Part shown: positions 22,125 through 34,565 of the stretch, piece after piece
Layout of the letters: every line of letters begins with the position of its first letter
How positions within the stretch are numbered: the stretch's first letter is position 1
From: Leuctra nigra
Lineage: Eukaryota > Arthropoda > Insecta > Plecoptera > Leuctridae
Assembly (NCBI GenBank): GCA_934045905.1
Contig: OW203762.1
Location: forward strand, 42,323,702 to 42,387,701
Length of the DNA: 64,000 nucleotides
Direction: 5' to 3'
Program-made: the position numbers and the translations under genes
The notes under the pieces: generated by a model
Database searches by the model: none
Told to the model about the DNA's origin: nothing
Seen by the model: the letters and a program-made list of their open reading frames with translations, nothing else

Positions 22125-22818
22125 CGATACGTATACGTCAAATCTCGAACCGGAATTTCGTAACGCACTGAAAACATACATCCATATTGGACTGAAATAA
22201 TATTTTTATTTCAATATTATGATGATCTACTCAATTAATATAAGTAGGTGGGTACTAAGGTAGGTAGATCGCTGGTAATATATAAGTACCTGTTTTTCAT
22301 CGAAACTGATATTGAGAATGGTGATCTTTACACTCTGTGACTCTGGGTGGTCCATAAAGCAAATCTTATCCAGTTGCAGAGGAATTCCGATTTTGATAAC
22401 CCGTGTTGATAACAATACTTTCTGTAGCTTTGAAAAAGTTTAAAATGTCAATAATTGCATCCGTTCTCTGAAAATTTGTGAAATATAGGAAAATGTTAGT
22501 TTTATGGCCACGAAACATTTGGACTTGATGTTAACATTTTTATTTTTCAGCCAATCAGGAGAAATTTATTTTATTTTTAACAAATCAATGGATTTCTATG
22601 AAATGTAAACCCATTTATTCAGACAGACGGTGTGAGCTACAAGCCATTTTCATTATTCAACCAATCAGAGGGCAGGGCTCAAAATCTATACACTATTAAG
22701 GTAGAATGATATTAGTAGGTATGTGTGCAAAATTTCAGCTCGATCGGAAAATCAATGTGACCTGTGGCGTCTAAAAACAAATTTAAAAAGTGCCAAAAGT
22801 TCTACGCTCGCTCATCTT
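22125..22818 (-). mobile_element. Helitron-like family copy 4, decayed
   Basis: Read on the minus strand it begins GATGAGCGAGCG at 22818-22807, contains GAGCTGAAATTTTGCACACAT at about 22745-22722, and ends with TATGGATGTATGTTTTC and TTCCGGTTCGAGATTTG. The terminal hairpin and CTAGT are absent. Confidence 0.6.
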
Positions 22819-23985
22819 TTATTTTATACCAAATTATTTAGACGTGTTTGTATTTCTTATCAAAATTATACAAATCCTCCAAAAATACTAATTTTGTAAT
22901 ATTTTAGAATATTGTCACGGAATATGAGCATAATTTAAAATGGTATGTAGCACAATTCGATTGTCGTGACCAAATTTAAGACAGGAACCATATTTTATCA
23001 ATATTTCCTCGTGACTCACAGTCATAAGTACAGTCGACGTCATCTTTCAATTTTCCCGCTGCACATATCTCACTCGAGGTGTTACTCGTAAATTACATCA
23101 AGTTTTAAGAGTTAATTTATTCTTCTAAACTGAGCAACCGTGTTGCAATTTAGATTTGCAAAATGATTCTGGGACGGCCCATAACTCACCACGTCACTAG
23201 TCTACCTAATTTCTTATCACCAGCGTGTTTCCCGGTCTTGTATGATCTGACATCTGACCGACTGAAATCAAACGGAGGCTGAACTGCATTTTGCAGAGTA
23301 ATTGTTGCTAAAGATTGAGTAATGGACCGTATTTTGCTTAACGATCTTGTTTTGGAGGCCCGATGGCCCGAAGCTTGTCAAGCGAACAACACATGTAGTA
23401 CATATATACATTTTTACACATATTTTTTATTAATTTGTTTTAGTAGGTATAAAAGTGAAAGTGAGTCAGGGGCGAGGAGTATTTGCCCCACCCAACAGCC
23501 ACATCGAGGCACAGAAAAGCAAGTTGTGTTGGGCGTTTTGCGTACATGAAGGTGTAAGACAATATGATCCTAATAATTGCACACCGTGTGTGTAACTTAG
23601 GTACGTGCAATCGCGCTCAATACATGTCTGGTAGGAGCAACTCTTATGAACGAGTGACATCATTGGATGAATGTGTAGTTTTATTGGGGGAATTGCTCGA
23701 GACGATGGGGAGTTAGAGGTGGATTGGATTGGATTGAACAATTGCGAGTCTAACAGTTCGTGATTGTTGGAAGGCATTAATATAATTAGTTCGATTAAAA
23801 TTTTATATCTGTTTATTCACACACTCACACAAATAAATACGTGTAGCTCACATTAGCACTGAATTACATAAGTTTATACTGACAAAAGGCCCAAAGGTTG
23901 TAACTGAGATGAATGGTAATCATTATTACCAATTTTGCGCCTAAAGAGTTTGAAATTATTTGATTTAGTCTACTAAAGAAAGTTT
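22819..23985. other. Intergenic DNA and 3' region of cuticle gene A
   Basis: The 3' end of gene A probably extends to AATAAA on the minus strand at 23812-23817. The rest has no gene I can support. An ATG frame at 23322 and a Cys-containing frame near 23434-23595 are too weak to call. Confidence 0.4.
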
Positions 23986-25014
23986 TTAGTAGGCGTAGTG
24001 GGCACCAATACCATCGAAAGAGATGTGAGACACACCACCGTGGTAGGCAGAGACGGGGGCGGCGTAAGCGGCTCCGTGGTAAGCGGCGACGGGGGCGGCA
24101 TAAGCGGCTCCGTGGTAAGCGGCGACGGGGGCGGCGTAGGCAGCTCCGTGGTAGGCAGCTCCGTGGTAGGCAGCGACAGGGGCGGCGTAGGCAGCTCCGT
24201 GGTAGGCGGCGACGGGGGCGGCGTAGGCAGCTCCGTGGTAGGCGGCGACGGGGGCGGCGTAGGCAGCTCCGTGGTAGGCAGCGACGGGGGCGGCATAAGC
24301 GGCACCGTGGTAAGCGGGGGCGGCATAGGCGGCGACAGCGGGGGTGGCATAAGCTCCGTGGTAGACGGGGGCGGCGTGGGCGTAGGCGACGGCGTCGTTG
24401 CTGACACGGGTGTCGGTCTTGCTCACACTGGAGAAGGGGGTCTGCACGGTCTTGGAGTACTGGGAGACAACGTGGTTTCCGTCCAGAGAGCGGACGGTGT
24501 TCTGGTGGGAAGCACCGACGGCACCGCCATAAGCGTAGTTGGAAGGAGCGGCTCCATAAGCCAGAGCGGGGGCGACTCCGTATCCGACGGCACCGTAGCC
24601 GACAGCGGCGGGGGCTCCCAGATAACCGGCGTTGGCGGCGGCCAAAGCGGCGCAAAGGATCACGAACTGGAGAAAAAAATGTTATTTCATTAAAGTTTTA
24701 TTGCCGAAAGAGTTTGGTTTATTGAAGTCAACCAACTAATGAACTGTACTTAATCCACGTTCACCGACCAGGGAAGAGATTGATTTGAGAAAGTCAATTT
24801 AAAGCTCGATTTAAAGTGGATGCTTTCATTTGCAATCGAACATTAATTCCCTAATCTATTTATATTGCACTAATTCAAGCAAATGATGGAATTAACTACT
24901 TAAAATGAATGAATGATGTTTTATAAAAAAAAGTAGTAAATGATGGTTGAATAGTCCAGTGTCGATGTACGTTTCTGCAATTGTTATTGCCACTTTACTT
25001 ACTTTGAATGCCAT
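23986..25014 (-). CDS. Cuticular protein A, CPF/CPFL type
   Basis: Exon 1 is complement(25003-25014) and encodes Met-Ala-Phe-Lys. After a 336-bp phase-0 intron (GTAAGT...CTCCAG), exon 2 is complement(23986-24666). The product is 230 residues. Residues 1-17 form a signal peptide with cleavage after ANA. Residues 59-97 carry the CPF-type core (RSLDGNHVVSQYSK, then TPFSSVSKTDTRVSNDA). Residues 103-210 are repeats of the YHGAAYAAPVAA type. The C-terminus is HISFDGIGAHYAY. CPF proteins are secreted structural proteins of the arthropod exoskeleton and lack the chitin-binding RR consensus. A TATA box lies about 70 bp upstream of the ATG. Exon GC content is far above the surroundings, and long frames on the other strand reflect only this bias. 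The 5' half is nearly identical to gene B. Confidence 0.93.
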
Positions 25015-25080
25015 TGTAGTGGAGTAGCTGTGTGTTTGCTGAAGAAACAGATAACTGATGCTTTTGCTACTCTGCTCGAT

Positions 25081-25089
25081 GCTTTTATA
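25081..25089 (-). promoter_or_regulatory. TATA box of cuticle gene A
   Basis: TATAAAAGC on the minus strand, about 67 bp upstream of the ATG at 25014. The same sequence lies at the matching place in gene B. Confidence 0.75.
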
Positions 25090-25477
25090 TGAAATTCGCT
25101 CACCCCCCAAGTTATTGTCTCTTATACAACAATCGGCGAAACTAGATTCACCACTTTCGCCTTTTTACATGTTGGGAGGAAAGGTCTGGGTTGTTGGTCA
25201 GTTCTTTTCAACTCCTCACGTTTTTGGCCTCGTCCCAAACTGTGAAATAGGCGTATTTGAATTTCACATATTACATTTAGTTACTGTTTAAAAATCATTC
25301 TTACCACATTCTTCTGTTGGAGCATAAATAATTATTATTTGGACCTGCGATTAGAGACGAGATAGTGATTATTAAAAAACGCAAACCTGATATTTTGCAT
25401 ACAGCTGAATAATACGACCTACTTTATTTTATAAAAATAATACGTTATATTATTGAATGTCTTTGTTGAACCCGCAG

Positions 25478-25725
25478 TAGCGATCTGTCGCTCCGGGACT
25501 CCGCTCAACCTGTCGAGTAATCATCGTCCTTTAACTCGGAAGCCATCCTCTTTAAACCTGTCTCAATCGGAAAGCCACAGCATCAATTACTCTCCTTCAA
25601 AGAGAAGAGGAGGATCCACAACGTCCTCCTCGAGATCATTTACCTCCTGCAAAATGAGAGCAATTAAAGATGGGAAAGTGATACAAAAGGCGACTTCATT
25701 TGTGCCGACCCTTTTCAGACAATAA
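25478..25725 (+). CDS. Candidate orphan terminal exon, Ser-rich
   Basis: A CCCGCAG acceptor is followed by an open frame to TAA at 25723-25725. About 82 residues are rich in Ser, Arg and Lys (NLSSNHRPLTRKPSSLNLSQ, then SINYSPSKRRGG). Codon use and composition are better than in neighbouring chance frames. No matching upstream exon or family was found, so it may be a fragment, an exon of a gene that begins elsewhere, or chance. Confidence 0.25.
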
Positions 25726-28700
25726 GGTTATCCGCTTATAAACTCTAAAGTTCATTGTTGATAGGGTGTGTTGAATATCTCCTAATTGCCAATTCGTCCT
25801 AACCTGCCATTATATAGACAATTATTATGAGTTAATCAATGGGTATCGTAGTATCGTAAACTGATTAATTAGTTATGATTTGCTAACTTGGTTGTAGTGA
25901 TTACTACACGAATAGAGACACGCATTGTTTGCACGTACCCACGTAAACTTGTTATTAAGATTACAATCAACCTGAATATGCCACGCCAATTGCTCGAACT
26001 AAGTTTCAACTAGCACCCTGCCACGTGAGGGTTTTTTATATTGGTGTAACAATAATTGTCATACAAATTGCCGCCCATTTGCTTGTGAAACTGCAGCGCA
26101 AGGCTATTCGATGAATTTACGTTGTTCATAACTCTTAAGCCGGAATCAAGACGGGAATCCTGACTGAAAACCATTAGCCAATAAACTCAAAAGATCCACC
26201 GAGCAATAAATAATTATGTATTTATTATCTTCCTCGTCATTGTCACACTATTTTCTATTGCACTTGATTGATTCATGGTTGATCCGCATGTAATTTGCGT
26301 AATATTCGATTAACCCAGATTCGCACGAGGTGGCGGGTCAGTATTGTGGGTGTGGCATTATCATAAGTCAGTCTTGAATTGACTCCAGTCCGGTCTAGTG
26401 TCTTTGACATGGACAACTTATGCAGGATCAAGTTTCGAGAGAACTCAAATAAATCGTGATTGGAGAGGTATTTAGTCCTTGTGACTTATTGGCTGTATTG
26501 GTACTTCTGACATTATCTATGGTACTTGTCCGCTTCATGCCACCACTGAAGATAACGTGCACAAATTCTAACACTAGCTTTAATATTGATTATTTCTAAA
26601 ATCGTGTTAAATTTTTTCTTATAGTCATAAATCAAGAATTGGTCCCACGTAAATTGTCTTGAAAGTGATCTATAACATTCATTTATTTCTGGGCGTTTCA
26701 TTTGACAGTGTTTGAGAGTATTTTTGATTTAATTATCATATTATTAAAATATTATGTCACGAAGGAAATCGTAAACAGGGACATCGCTGCGGGCTACTCT
26801 AGATGTCAAATATTATTATTGATTAAATTAATCGATACTTTTGTGTAGCAAGTTCGATAGGCTCATTACACTAGAAAGTATTTATACCCGTTATTACCCG
26901 TTATTAATATCCGTGGGATACATCGATTGAGTGAGGTTATTAGGTATTCTCTGATTTTGATACTGTGCAATGAATACATTCCTCAAGGTGAGAAATAACA
27001 ATAGCGAACTGAATGTAAATAATTATTGTGAGCATAGAGAAATAACCGTTAATAATAATAATTATTAATTTATTACTATAATATGGATCTGACAATCAGG
27101 TTTGAGAAGACATCAGACGAAGCCACGACCGTCGACGTCGAGAAGGACATTTTAGGAATCATGCATTGAAGACTTGACGAAGACGTACCTGCAGATCGAA
27201 GAGAAATAGTAGTGTAATATTCAAAGGAGTAACTCCTCTATGGTTGGTCATTCATTTATTTCGGGACTCGAACTCTTATTTGCTCGTTACCAGTTACCAC
27301 TATTTTGAAATCATAGCCATCCTTCATAATCATTTTTATAGCCCCAAAACACTTTTAAGATGCATTGTAATTAATTTTTTTTAACTCATAATTTGTATTC
27401 ATCATGTACGCTGGATCCAAGATCTCAACCTATTTTTAAAAAAATGAACAGCCATCAATAAAATGATTGCATTACCATTTTATCAATGTATACCTACCAA
27501 GATTCTAACAAAATGCCAGGTTAGAGTATCATCGGTATCTTCTTCTTAGGCTGGAGCCGATTTGCCAGGTCCGGAGTACTCTTCGTCTTGTGTTTGTGTT
27601 ATTCTGCCTTTTCATCTACTGCTGCTTCCTTTTCTTTTCTTCCTTTTTTGCTTTTCTTTTCTTTCCTTTCCCTTTTTTCAACAAACGCCATCCATCTATC
27701 AAAGTCCTCTCAATTACCACTTTATCCCAAGTAGACGAAGAAGAGAAGAAGAAGAAGAAAGAGAAGAATTGCCTATAAAACATATTCAAATCCTTCAATA
27801 ATGGTGAAAGAATAACAATACCAATACAATACAAAACAAAATAATGAGTCCTTTTTGTGCTTCATTTTGGTTCCCTTCTTTCTATTCTACTCTATTCTAA
27901 GAGTAATATCAAGGAATGAAATTTGGTCTTGTTAGAGTCGGAAATTGTAATTTCACACAATGGTTCCTCTTCCAGTACTGGAATCGACCCTTGGGACAAG
28001 AAAAAGACTTGCTTGACATTCTATAAATATAATTCAAAAAAATAAATTCTTTTGACTGCACTGTTCAATCTGCCATTGAGGAGCATGATTCTGTACGACT
28101 GTAACCTCTAGCCTTAGATTATAAATTTCCCTTTATTTTAATATCCTTACGATTATTTTAAAAATGGCTGCAGCTTTATGCAGGAATAAAGAATGTATAA
28201 TTTAAACGACAAAATTACTACCTACCTACTTTATGAAATTCTTCCATTTTCAAACGAATTTTATTGAATTTCTAGTTCATTTAATAACTTTTTAATATAT
28301 CCACGTATATGGCTGATGTCACAAAATATCACATTCACTACATCCTTTATTTTAGTTCCTTTAAAAATAGTAATATAAAATTTTTTTAATTCAAACTAAT
28401 TCAGCATTAAATGAACAGGTATTGCCTAAGGAATGTAATATAACGCAGGACCGCGCAGGACAAAACAAATGTGTGGCTGATTAATTTCATTCATGTGCCA
28501 GGGAAACTTACCGACTTGTCATGGCGATATCTTCATCTCAGGAATACAAATTTACCTATTTGTATGGTATCACTAATAATCTCAACGATTTTAAATCGTA
28601 TTGCCTGAAGGAATACTTCCAATATCAGTTGTCATAATATGTCCAAGTTCATACCAAACAATTGGACATTTAAATTTCATCACATCTTGAAACAAATAAT

Positions 28701-29092
28701 TACAATATTAAGTTGGATTGCATCAAGGTTTCAGGATCATTTACAAGACACTTTATTTCCTGTTTCATTGATTCACCTTCCTGATAAATATTGTTGTAAT
28801 CGCAGAAGCTTGTTGTTGTTGTCTTAGGTAATTTATTGATTGCCAACATTAGGACCAATCAACGGATGAATCATGTTCCCCTGGCAACGAGAACAGTGAA
28901 TATATTAGGCAATTAAAATTGTCTAATTAGAAAGGCCGGATCAATATTTTGTTTGTAAAATATTTTAAGAAGAGATGTCCATGGAGAAAAATCACAAAAG
29001 TTATTTATATATCGTGAAACAAAAGTCTGATTTAAATTAGTGGATCTCAAAAATTTTAAATAAATTTTAAACATAGTGATTTTGATATACCT

Positions 29093-29342
29093 AACTAGGA
29101 ATACGCTCAGTGTAATGTGTTGATAAGCGAACGCCGATACGTGCAACGCCTCGAACTGGAATGCCCTCACAGAACACATATTTATAAGACAAATAAAAGC
29201 AACTACCTACCTACTCATTATTCTGCTTTTCAATGCAACTTTGAAAGCTAATATAGGTACACTCTGGAGGTATTTCAATTAGCATTTGAAGTGAGCATGG
29301 CCCATAACTATAGGAAAACGCTCGGTGTAACGCGTTGAAAAA
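29093..29342 (-). mobile_element. Helitron-like family, two 3'-end fragments
   Basis: Two minus-strand 3' termini, CTAGGAATACGCTCAGTGTAA at about 29095 and AGGAAAACGCTCGGTGTAA at about 29313, each begin the family's end hairpin and then break off. Truncated copies like these leave little else. Confidence 0.55.
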
Positions 29343-29471
29343 AAAATGAACAAATATATATAGCTTCGACACATTTCCCTTACCCTCTCAGCCTCCATTT
29401 TTCTACCCTTGTGACGTTTTGTGCAGGAAGGCAATAGCAACGAAATCTTCTACGAAATGTTTTTATAAAAT

Positions 29472-29847
29472 ACCTATCAAGCGAGCGGAGCGAGCGTCTC
29501 CATTTGAAACTTGAAAATAAAACTGGAATCGATTGACCGATCATCACTAAATTTTGCATGATCATTGGAATCAGCATTATAAGCGTTTTTTGACAAATCT
29601 GTAATGAACTTCAAGAGTAATTGATATTTTACTGAAAATGTTATGCTTAATTTGAAATATATGTCAAAATGTTAATTTCAAAACATTCAATTTTTATCAC
29701 TGCTTCTTTGATGAATAAGTTTTTTTTTATCTTCAAAGGGGTTCTCAAGGTCTGTAGATGAATGCATTTGACACACATATTAATTCGCATGCAATGCGAT
29801 GGCTCGCTTATCAACGCGTTATACTGAGCGAATTTTGCTAGGTATAA
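29472..29847 (+). mobile_element. Helitron-like family copy, short variant
   Basis: It begins AAGCGAGCGGAGCGAGCGTC. It follows the variant at 50222 (GATTGACCGATCATCAC, then CATTATAAGCG) and ends in GGCTCGCTTATCAACGCG...TGAGCGAATTTTGCTAGG, a slightly changed 3' end. Confidence 0.65.
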
Positions 29848-32214
29848 TTCCTTTTCTTCGAATTTATTTTCTTTTAATTTAGTAGACTACGGGTATTCAT
29901 TTACAGCGGTTTAGCCGAGCTAGTTCAATTATAAGTATGTTTGAACGTATTGGATGAGATGATTATTGATTACATAGGAAATGCATAAATCAGGACATTT
30001 AAATGACCTACGAAAACTGCAATTCTTTTCCACATACCTACATGTATGAACTATCTATCTCTAGATAGTAGCTATCTAGATAGGAGATAGGAACTATCTA
30101 TCTCTATCATCGCCGTCACGCAAGATCTGTCTCTTATATGACTCATTATTCAAGCACTTCTCTGATTGCGTAATAAACAACATGTTAGTTGGACACTCTG
30201 CCACAGGTGTATAGATCAACTTCACATGGTAACATCATTCATGGAGTCTGGCCACTTTCACTTTATCTTTTACCGCTAGAATGAACAGTCAATGTCTAGG
30301 TTATGACCGAGAATCTTATAACTTATATCCATTTCTCAACTTTATCGCAATGCACTTGTTGTTACGTGTGAAGAACCACTTTGATCTATTGGCTCAAGTC
30401 AAGCGTGAATAATCAATTATACTGAAAAGTGAACTAGACGTTATGACGGAGTGTTGGAATAGTAAAGCAATAAATCAATAAGTTATCATTTCATTCATAG
30501 TTTACATAATGACAGATTTCATTCATAATTTCAGTCGACCAGAAATAATTTCATACCTTTATTAATTCTCATTGATTTTGAATCTTATGTTTTTCAAGGT
30601 TGGCTTTTGTTGTAAACGTGGGCCCTGAAAGTGAAATTCTCTCATCAATAAAGTTTCATACGAAAACAAACATAGTCAGACGCAAAATCACTACTTTGGC
30701 AGTGGGTTTAAAGAGGATTAAGATTTATAACCGAACTAAAAGCACTCATCTTCCCCTCGATGAGATGGAAAGAGGATTTAACTCTTTGAAGCATAAATTT
30801 AAAAAAAATCAAAGTGGTATTAAATTCATACTAGTATGCTTCAAAGGTTGGGAAAGTGATTTTTAAGGTGGTGTTTTTAATACCGGGGTGCTTCAAAGAG
30901 CGGTACACGCATTTCAAATGACTACCATGTATTTTATTAAAATCTGATAAATTAGACCTAGAATCGGTTTGTAGCTTTTCATGTAGCTCTTCCAGCTACA
31001 TTTTCATTGTCAAAAGCTCCAGCCGCGTCGCCGATTTCCTTGCCTTGTATTTGGGTATTACTGTTTCTTTTATTAATATCGCTATTGATAAGTCCTTGAC
31101 TGACAATCTTATTGTTGTTGTTATTTGTACTATTTAATTGAACCAATAACTGATGTGACCATGGCCTACTAGCTCTGTTTTACCGGAAAATCTGAAGAAC
31201 TCAGATCCGCAATGCAGGTTGTCGGTCGTTTCTCAAGATCTCTATTGTGTTCGAGAAGGTTCTACATGCTGACAGCGGATCTGGAGAGTAACTGACATTT
31301 GTCGATCAATTCTGTTCGTCTCGTTTCGTTTCCAATAACTTTTTCGTCAACAAAACAGGCGAAGAAAACGACTCAATAAATGGTTGTCAAAGAAATATGA
31401 GTATGCCGTCTGGCTAACTATTGAGAAATATATCATATTTTTTTCTATCTCTTATATTCAAGTTTCACTAACGTCTGAAAATTTTCTTAGATTTTGGTGG
31501 AGGTGCCGGTTTCTAGCCGAAGCAAATTCATGTGAAGCTATTGAGCGACACTTGTGGTTATTGTTTCTTACTGTTAGTATAGCAATCACGCCAACCTGGT
31601 TCAGCTCATGTAACATAATTTTTTCAAGTTGAATTTTTGCATGGTAATCAAGAAAAAGTAAATCCACTGCTCCATGATTATTTACAAATATGGAAATTTC
31701 AGTTTATGCAGAGCTTTTAGATGCGTCACGACAGCTACGTTGTAATGAAATCGGGTGTAGTTATGTTGTATGGCATTTTATTTTTATATTGATGGATTTG
31801 ATCGTGTAATGTGTTTAGTTGGCTTTTATCAGGCTTTTATGGTAATTTCCTGTGATATGGAATTTCAGTTCGAGGTGTTGCACATACCGGTTAATTATAT
31901 TGCATTAAACTACTTATATTTAAATATAAATATATCCCCTGTCTTCAGCCACGACCGCTTTAGCCTTGGATTTATTGATTAATGTACCTAGTTGTCACAT
32001 TTAATAGTGGAGGTGCCAGGTTTGAAAAGTTCATGCGAATAGTTTTACTCTTCGTCGCATATATTTTTCTCCCTTGTGACTGTATTGGAATTTAATATCC
32101 TCCAGACCTGATGAAATGTCGCTACACTGTTTTTATGGAAGAACAAGATCTCTTCATCCAAATGCTTGTCTAGTCTCGAGTTACGTAAACCGATCCATTC
32201 ATGCGTTTCTCCAG

Positions 32215-32359
32215 GGTGGAAGATAAACGCCTCAAGACAAAAAGATATGTTCGTGACTCGAATTCTTGCCACGAGACAACAGCGACGGCAGAAGCGGGGA
32301 GAGAACTCGGTCCATCCACTGCGGAAGCCTCCAACGAGTCTGCTGGATTCGAACTTTGA
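32215..32359 (+). CDS. Candidate orphan terminal exon
   Basis: A TTTCTCCAG acceptor is followed by a frame of about 47 codons ending in TGA at 32357-32359. The predicted tail is hydrophilic (VEDKRLKTKRYVRDSN, then an Ala/Glu/Ser-rich end GFEL). Its composition looks protein-like, but no partner exon or family was found and the opposite strand also has frames. The call is weak. Confidence 0.2.
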
Positions 32360-33187
32360 AAATCATAAATATCATATTAATAAATATTATCGTCCGCTAT
32401 TTATTAGTAGGTAAATGATAGTACCATACATTCACAATGATTTTATACTCGAAATTACTTGCAGAATAAATGGTGCAGTCGAGTCAATATAAAGTGTAAA
32501 AATAAAATGTCCAACAGAGCAGAGAGGATTTTTTTTCGCAATCTTCATAAAGTCTCCTTAATTACCACTTAAATTCCTGTCTTTTCATGCGCAGGTCCGG
32601 ACTCGATTCCGACAGCCGATGTTTTTGACTGCAACATTTTCGAGGTTTTACTCAATCGCGAGGCAAATTCGGGAAATGTTCCTTACAAATGGCCACGACC
32701 GCCCCTCCCATCTCCCATTCGTTCACTTTTCTATTCTCCATCATCACCTAATCATCCTCGCAACCTCTCGGCTGTCAAAAACCATAAGTCAAATTGTCTT
32801 AAAAGCATCTTTTCCATGTGAAGTAATACTCAATGCACTCATCGAGAAAAGATTCTGATAGCTTGACTCGCTTAGTGCAATATGACAGAACTAGGTCGCT
32901 CGCAAAAAGTGAACCAATTACTTTTTTTTTGCTATGTCGTTAAAATCCAAATGATATGCTGAGAGTCTCCTGCGTCTGCTAGTCAAGGTAAGATGGTCTA
33001 TGAGAGGGCAGTGTGGTATCCTGTAGGTCACGCGAAGGAGGTTCAACGCAAGGACGAAATGCGCGTTCGATAACCCAGACCTTCCGCGCGAAAAGCGAAA
33101 GTCGCACCGCGATTGTGGCGGAGACCGAGCGCTCATGTTACATGGCGTTGCCGGGGTGGGGTGCATGTAGGGAGCGACAAAAATACG
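32360..33187. other. Upstream region of cuticle gene B
   Basis: The GC content rises from about 32940 towards the promoter. No separate gene is supported. Cis-elements controlling gene B presumably lie here, but no known factor site stands out. Confidence 0.35.
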
Positions 33188-33196
33188 TATAAAAGC
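33188..33196 (+). promoter_or_regulatory. TATA box of cuticle gene B with initiator
   Basis: TATAAAAGC is followed about 32 bp downstream by the arthropod initiator-like TCAGT at 33220-33224. This sets the likely transcription start near 33222, about 40 bp before the ATG. Confidence 0.8.
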
Positions 33197-33262
33197 AACC
33201 CGTCCAGTCTTTGGAGACATCAGTCAACTGTTCTTCTAGCAAGACACAAGCACTAATCTACA

Positions 33263-34158
33263 ATGGCATTCAAGGTATGTATTTTCAATGATGTTTGCGT
33301 ATAAAACATTAGAGAATTTACCGAAAATGAATTTTGTCTGTGCGGCAATTGTTACCCAGAGCTGGAAAAATATTTTCCAAAAACAATGGAAGCCAGTTGT
33401 CGGCTCTTGCCTTATATCTCGTAATTTTATAAAGAATGACTAGTTTTGTCCATACAAGTATACTTATTTTACATACTTATAAAAAGTGTAACTTGTTGAT
33501 GTATCTAAATTATGTTTCTTGTTATCTACTCTAGTTCGTGATCCTTTGCGCCGCTTTGGCCGCCGCCAACGCCGGTTATCTGGGAGCCCCCGCCGCTGTC
33601 GGCTACGGTGCCGTCGGATACGGAGTCGCCCCCGCTCTGGCTTACGGAGCCGCTCCTTCCAACTACGCTTATGGCGGTGCCGTCGGTGCTTCCCACCAGA
33701 ACACCCTCCGCTCTCTGGACGGAAACCACGTTGTTTCCCAGTACTCCAAGACCGTGCAGACCCCCTTCTCCAGTGTGAGCAAGACCGACACCCGTGTCAG
33801 CAACGACGCCGTCGCCTACGCCCACGCCCCCGTCGCCGCCTACCACGGAGCTGCCTACGCCGCCCCCGTCGCCGCCTACCACGGAGCTGCTTACGCCGCC
33901 CCCGTCGCCGCTTACCACGGAGCCGCTTATGCCGCCCCCGCCTACCACGGAGCTGCTTATGCCGCCCCCGCCTACCACGGAGCTGCCTACGCCGCCCCCG
34001 TCGCCACCTACCACGGAGCTGCCTACGCTTCCCCCGTCGTCAAGACCGCCGCCACCGCCTACTCCGGCCACGGACTCCTCGGAGTCGCTTACTCCGCTGC
34101 CCCCGCCGTCGCTCACATGACCTACAGCAACGGATACGGCATCAACTACGCTTACTAA
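33263..34158 (+). CDS. Cuticular protein B, CPF/CPFL type, mosaic gene
   Basis: Exon 1 is 33263-33274 (Met-Ala-Phe-Lys). A 260-bp phase-0 intron (GTATGT...CTCTAG) is followed by exon 2, 33535-34158. The product is 211 residues. The signal peptide is 1-17. The CPF core (SQYSKTVQTPFSSVSKTDTR) lies near 72-91. Alternating AAYAAPVAAYHG / YHGAAYAAPA repeats span about 103-165. The last 46 residues end GYGINYAY. The first 102 residues match gene A except Leu for Val in the RSLDG segment, with almost no silent differences. The last 46 match gene E except one residue. AATAAA lies at 34284-34289. It is the only plus-strand member of the cluster and encodes a structural protein of the exoskeleton. Confidence 0.93.
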
Positions 34159-34430
34159 GCAATGCCACCTTCCTCCATCATCTTTCGTTTACATCTGTAA
34201 AGAATGTGATTCTCGTCAAAGATCGTTCATTTTATTATTTATTTTCATTATCGCTCCTGTATAAATTTGTATTTATTATTGATAATAAAAATAAATGTTG
34301 AAATATTAAATATTTTCTCTATACCACCTTTGATATTACCTAGAAAATAGAAGGGATGTAGATGTTGACTTACATCTTCCCCTATATCTGCTCCTTCTGG
34401 CGGGTGTAGTACAGCTTTGGAATAATATCT

Positions 34431-34565
34431 CGATCATCCCTACGCTTATACCCTTCCGCCATACAACGGAGATCGTACAGTGGCAACGTCTATGTATAGA
34501 CGTTGGTACAGTGGTATACCAGCGCTCCGTTGTATGGCGGGATGGTATAAGCGTAAGGATGATCG
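34431..34565. repeat. Fold-back repeat downstream of gene B
   Basis: The arms CGATCATCCCTACGCTTATACC and its near complement pair, as do GCCATACAACGGAG and CTCCGTTGTATGGC. The tip is a perfect CAACGTCTATGTATAGACGTTG hairpin. This is MITE-like, 135 bp. Alternatively the transcript read-through would fold into a long hairpin. Confidence 0.65.

Larger units (their letters stand above)
25726..32214. other. Long intergenic stretch with Helitron-like remnants
   Basis: About 6.5 kb without a recognisable gene. A CT-rich tract at 27600-27680 is followed by a GAA-rich tract at 27736-27770. A short hairpin of CTATCTAGATAG units lies at 30045-30110. Helitron-like pieces sit at about 29093-29843. A first-exon-like motif, ATGAATACATTCCTCAAG before GTGAGA, at about 26970-26987 resembles the cuticle genes' first exon but has no second exon I can find. 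Confidence 0.4.

Noticed and set aside
23322..23595. Possible two-exon gene (MDRILLNDLV... joined to a Cys-containing frame ending CTPCV)
   Set aside because: The needed intron would be only about 46 bp, the first ATG context is ordinary and no family match is visible.
23864..24693. Long antisense and alternate-frame readings over cuticle gene A, and likewise over B, C, D and E
   Set aside because: They are by-products of GC-rich, repetitive Ala/Tyr/Pro codons without stops. The frame with signal peptide, CPF core and matching first exon is the real one in each case.
26970..27180. First-exon-like MNTFLK before GTGAGA, with a short downstream frame
   Set aside because: It resembles the cuticle first exon, but no signal-peptide continuation or cuticle second exon lies downstream.
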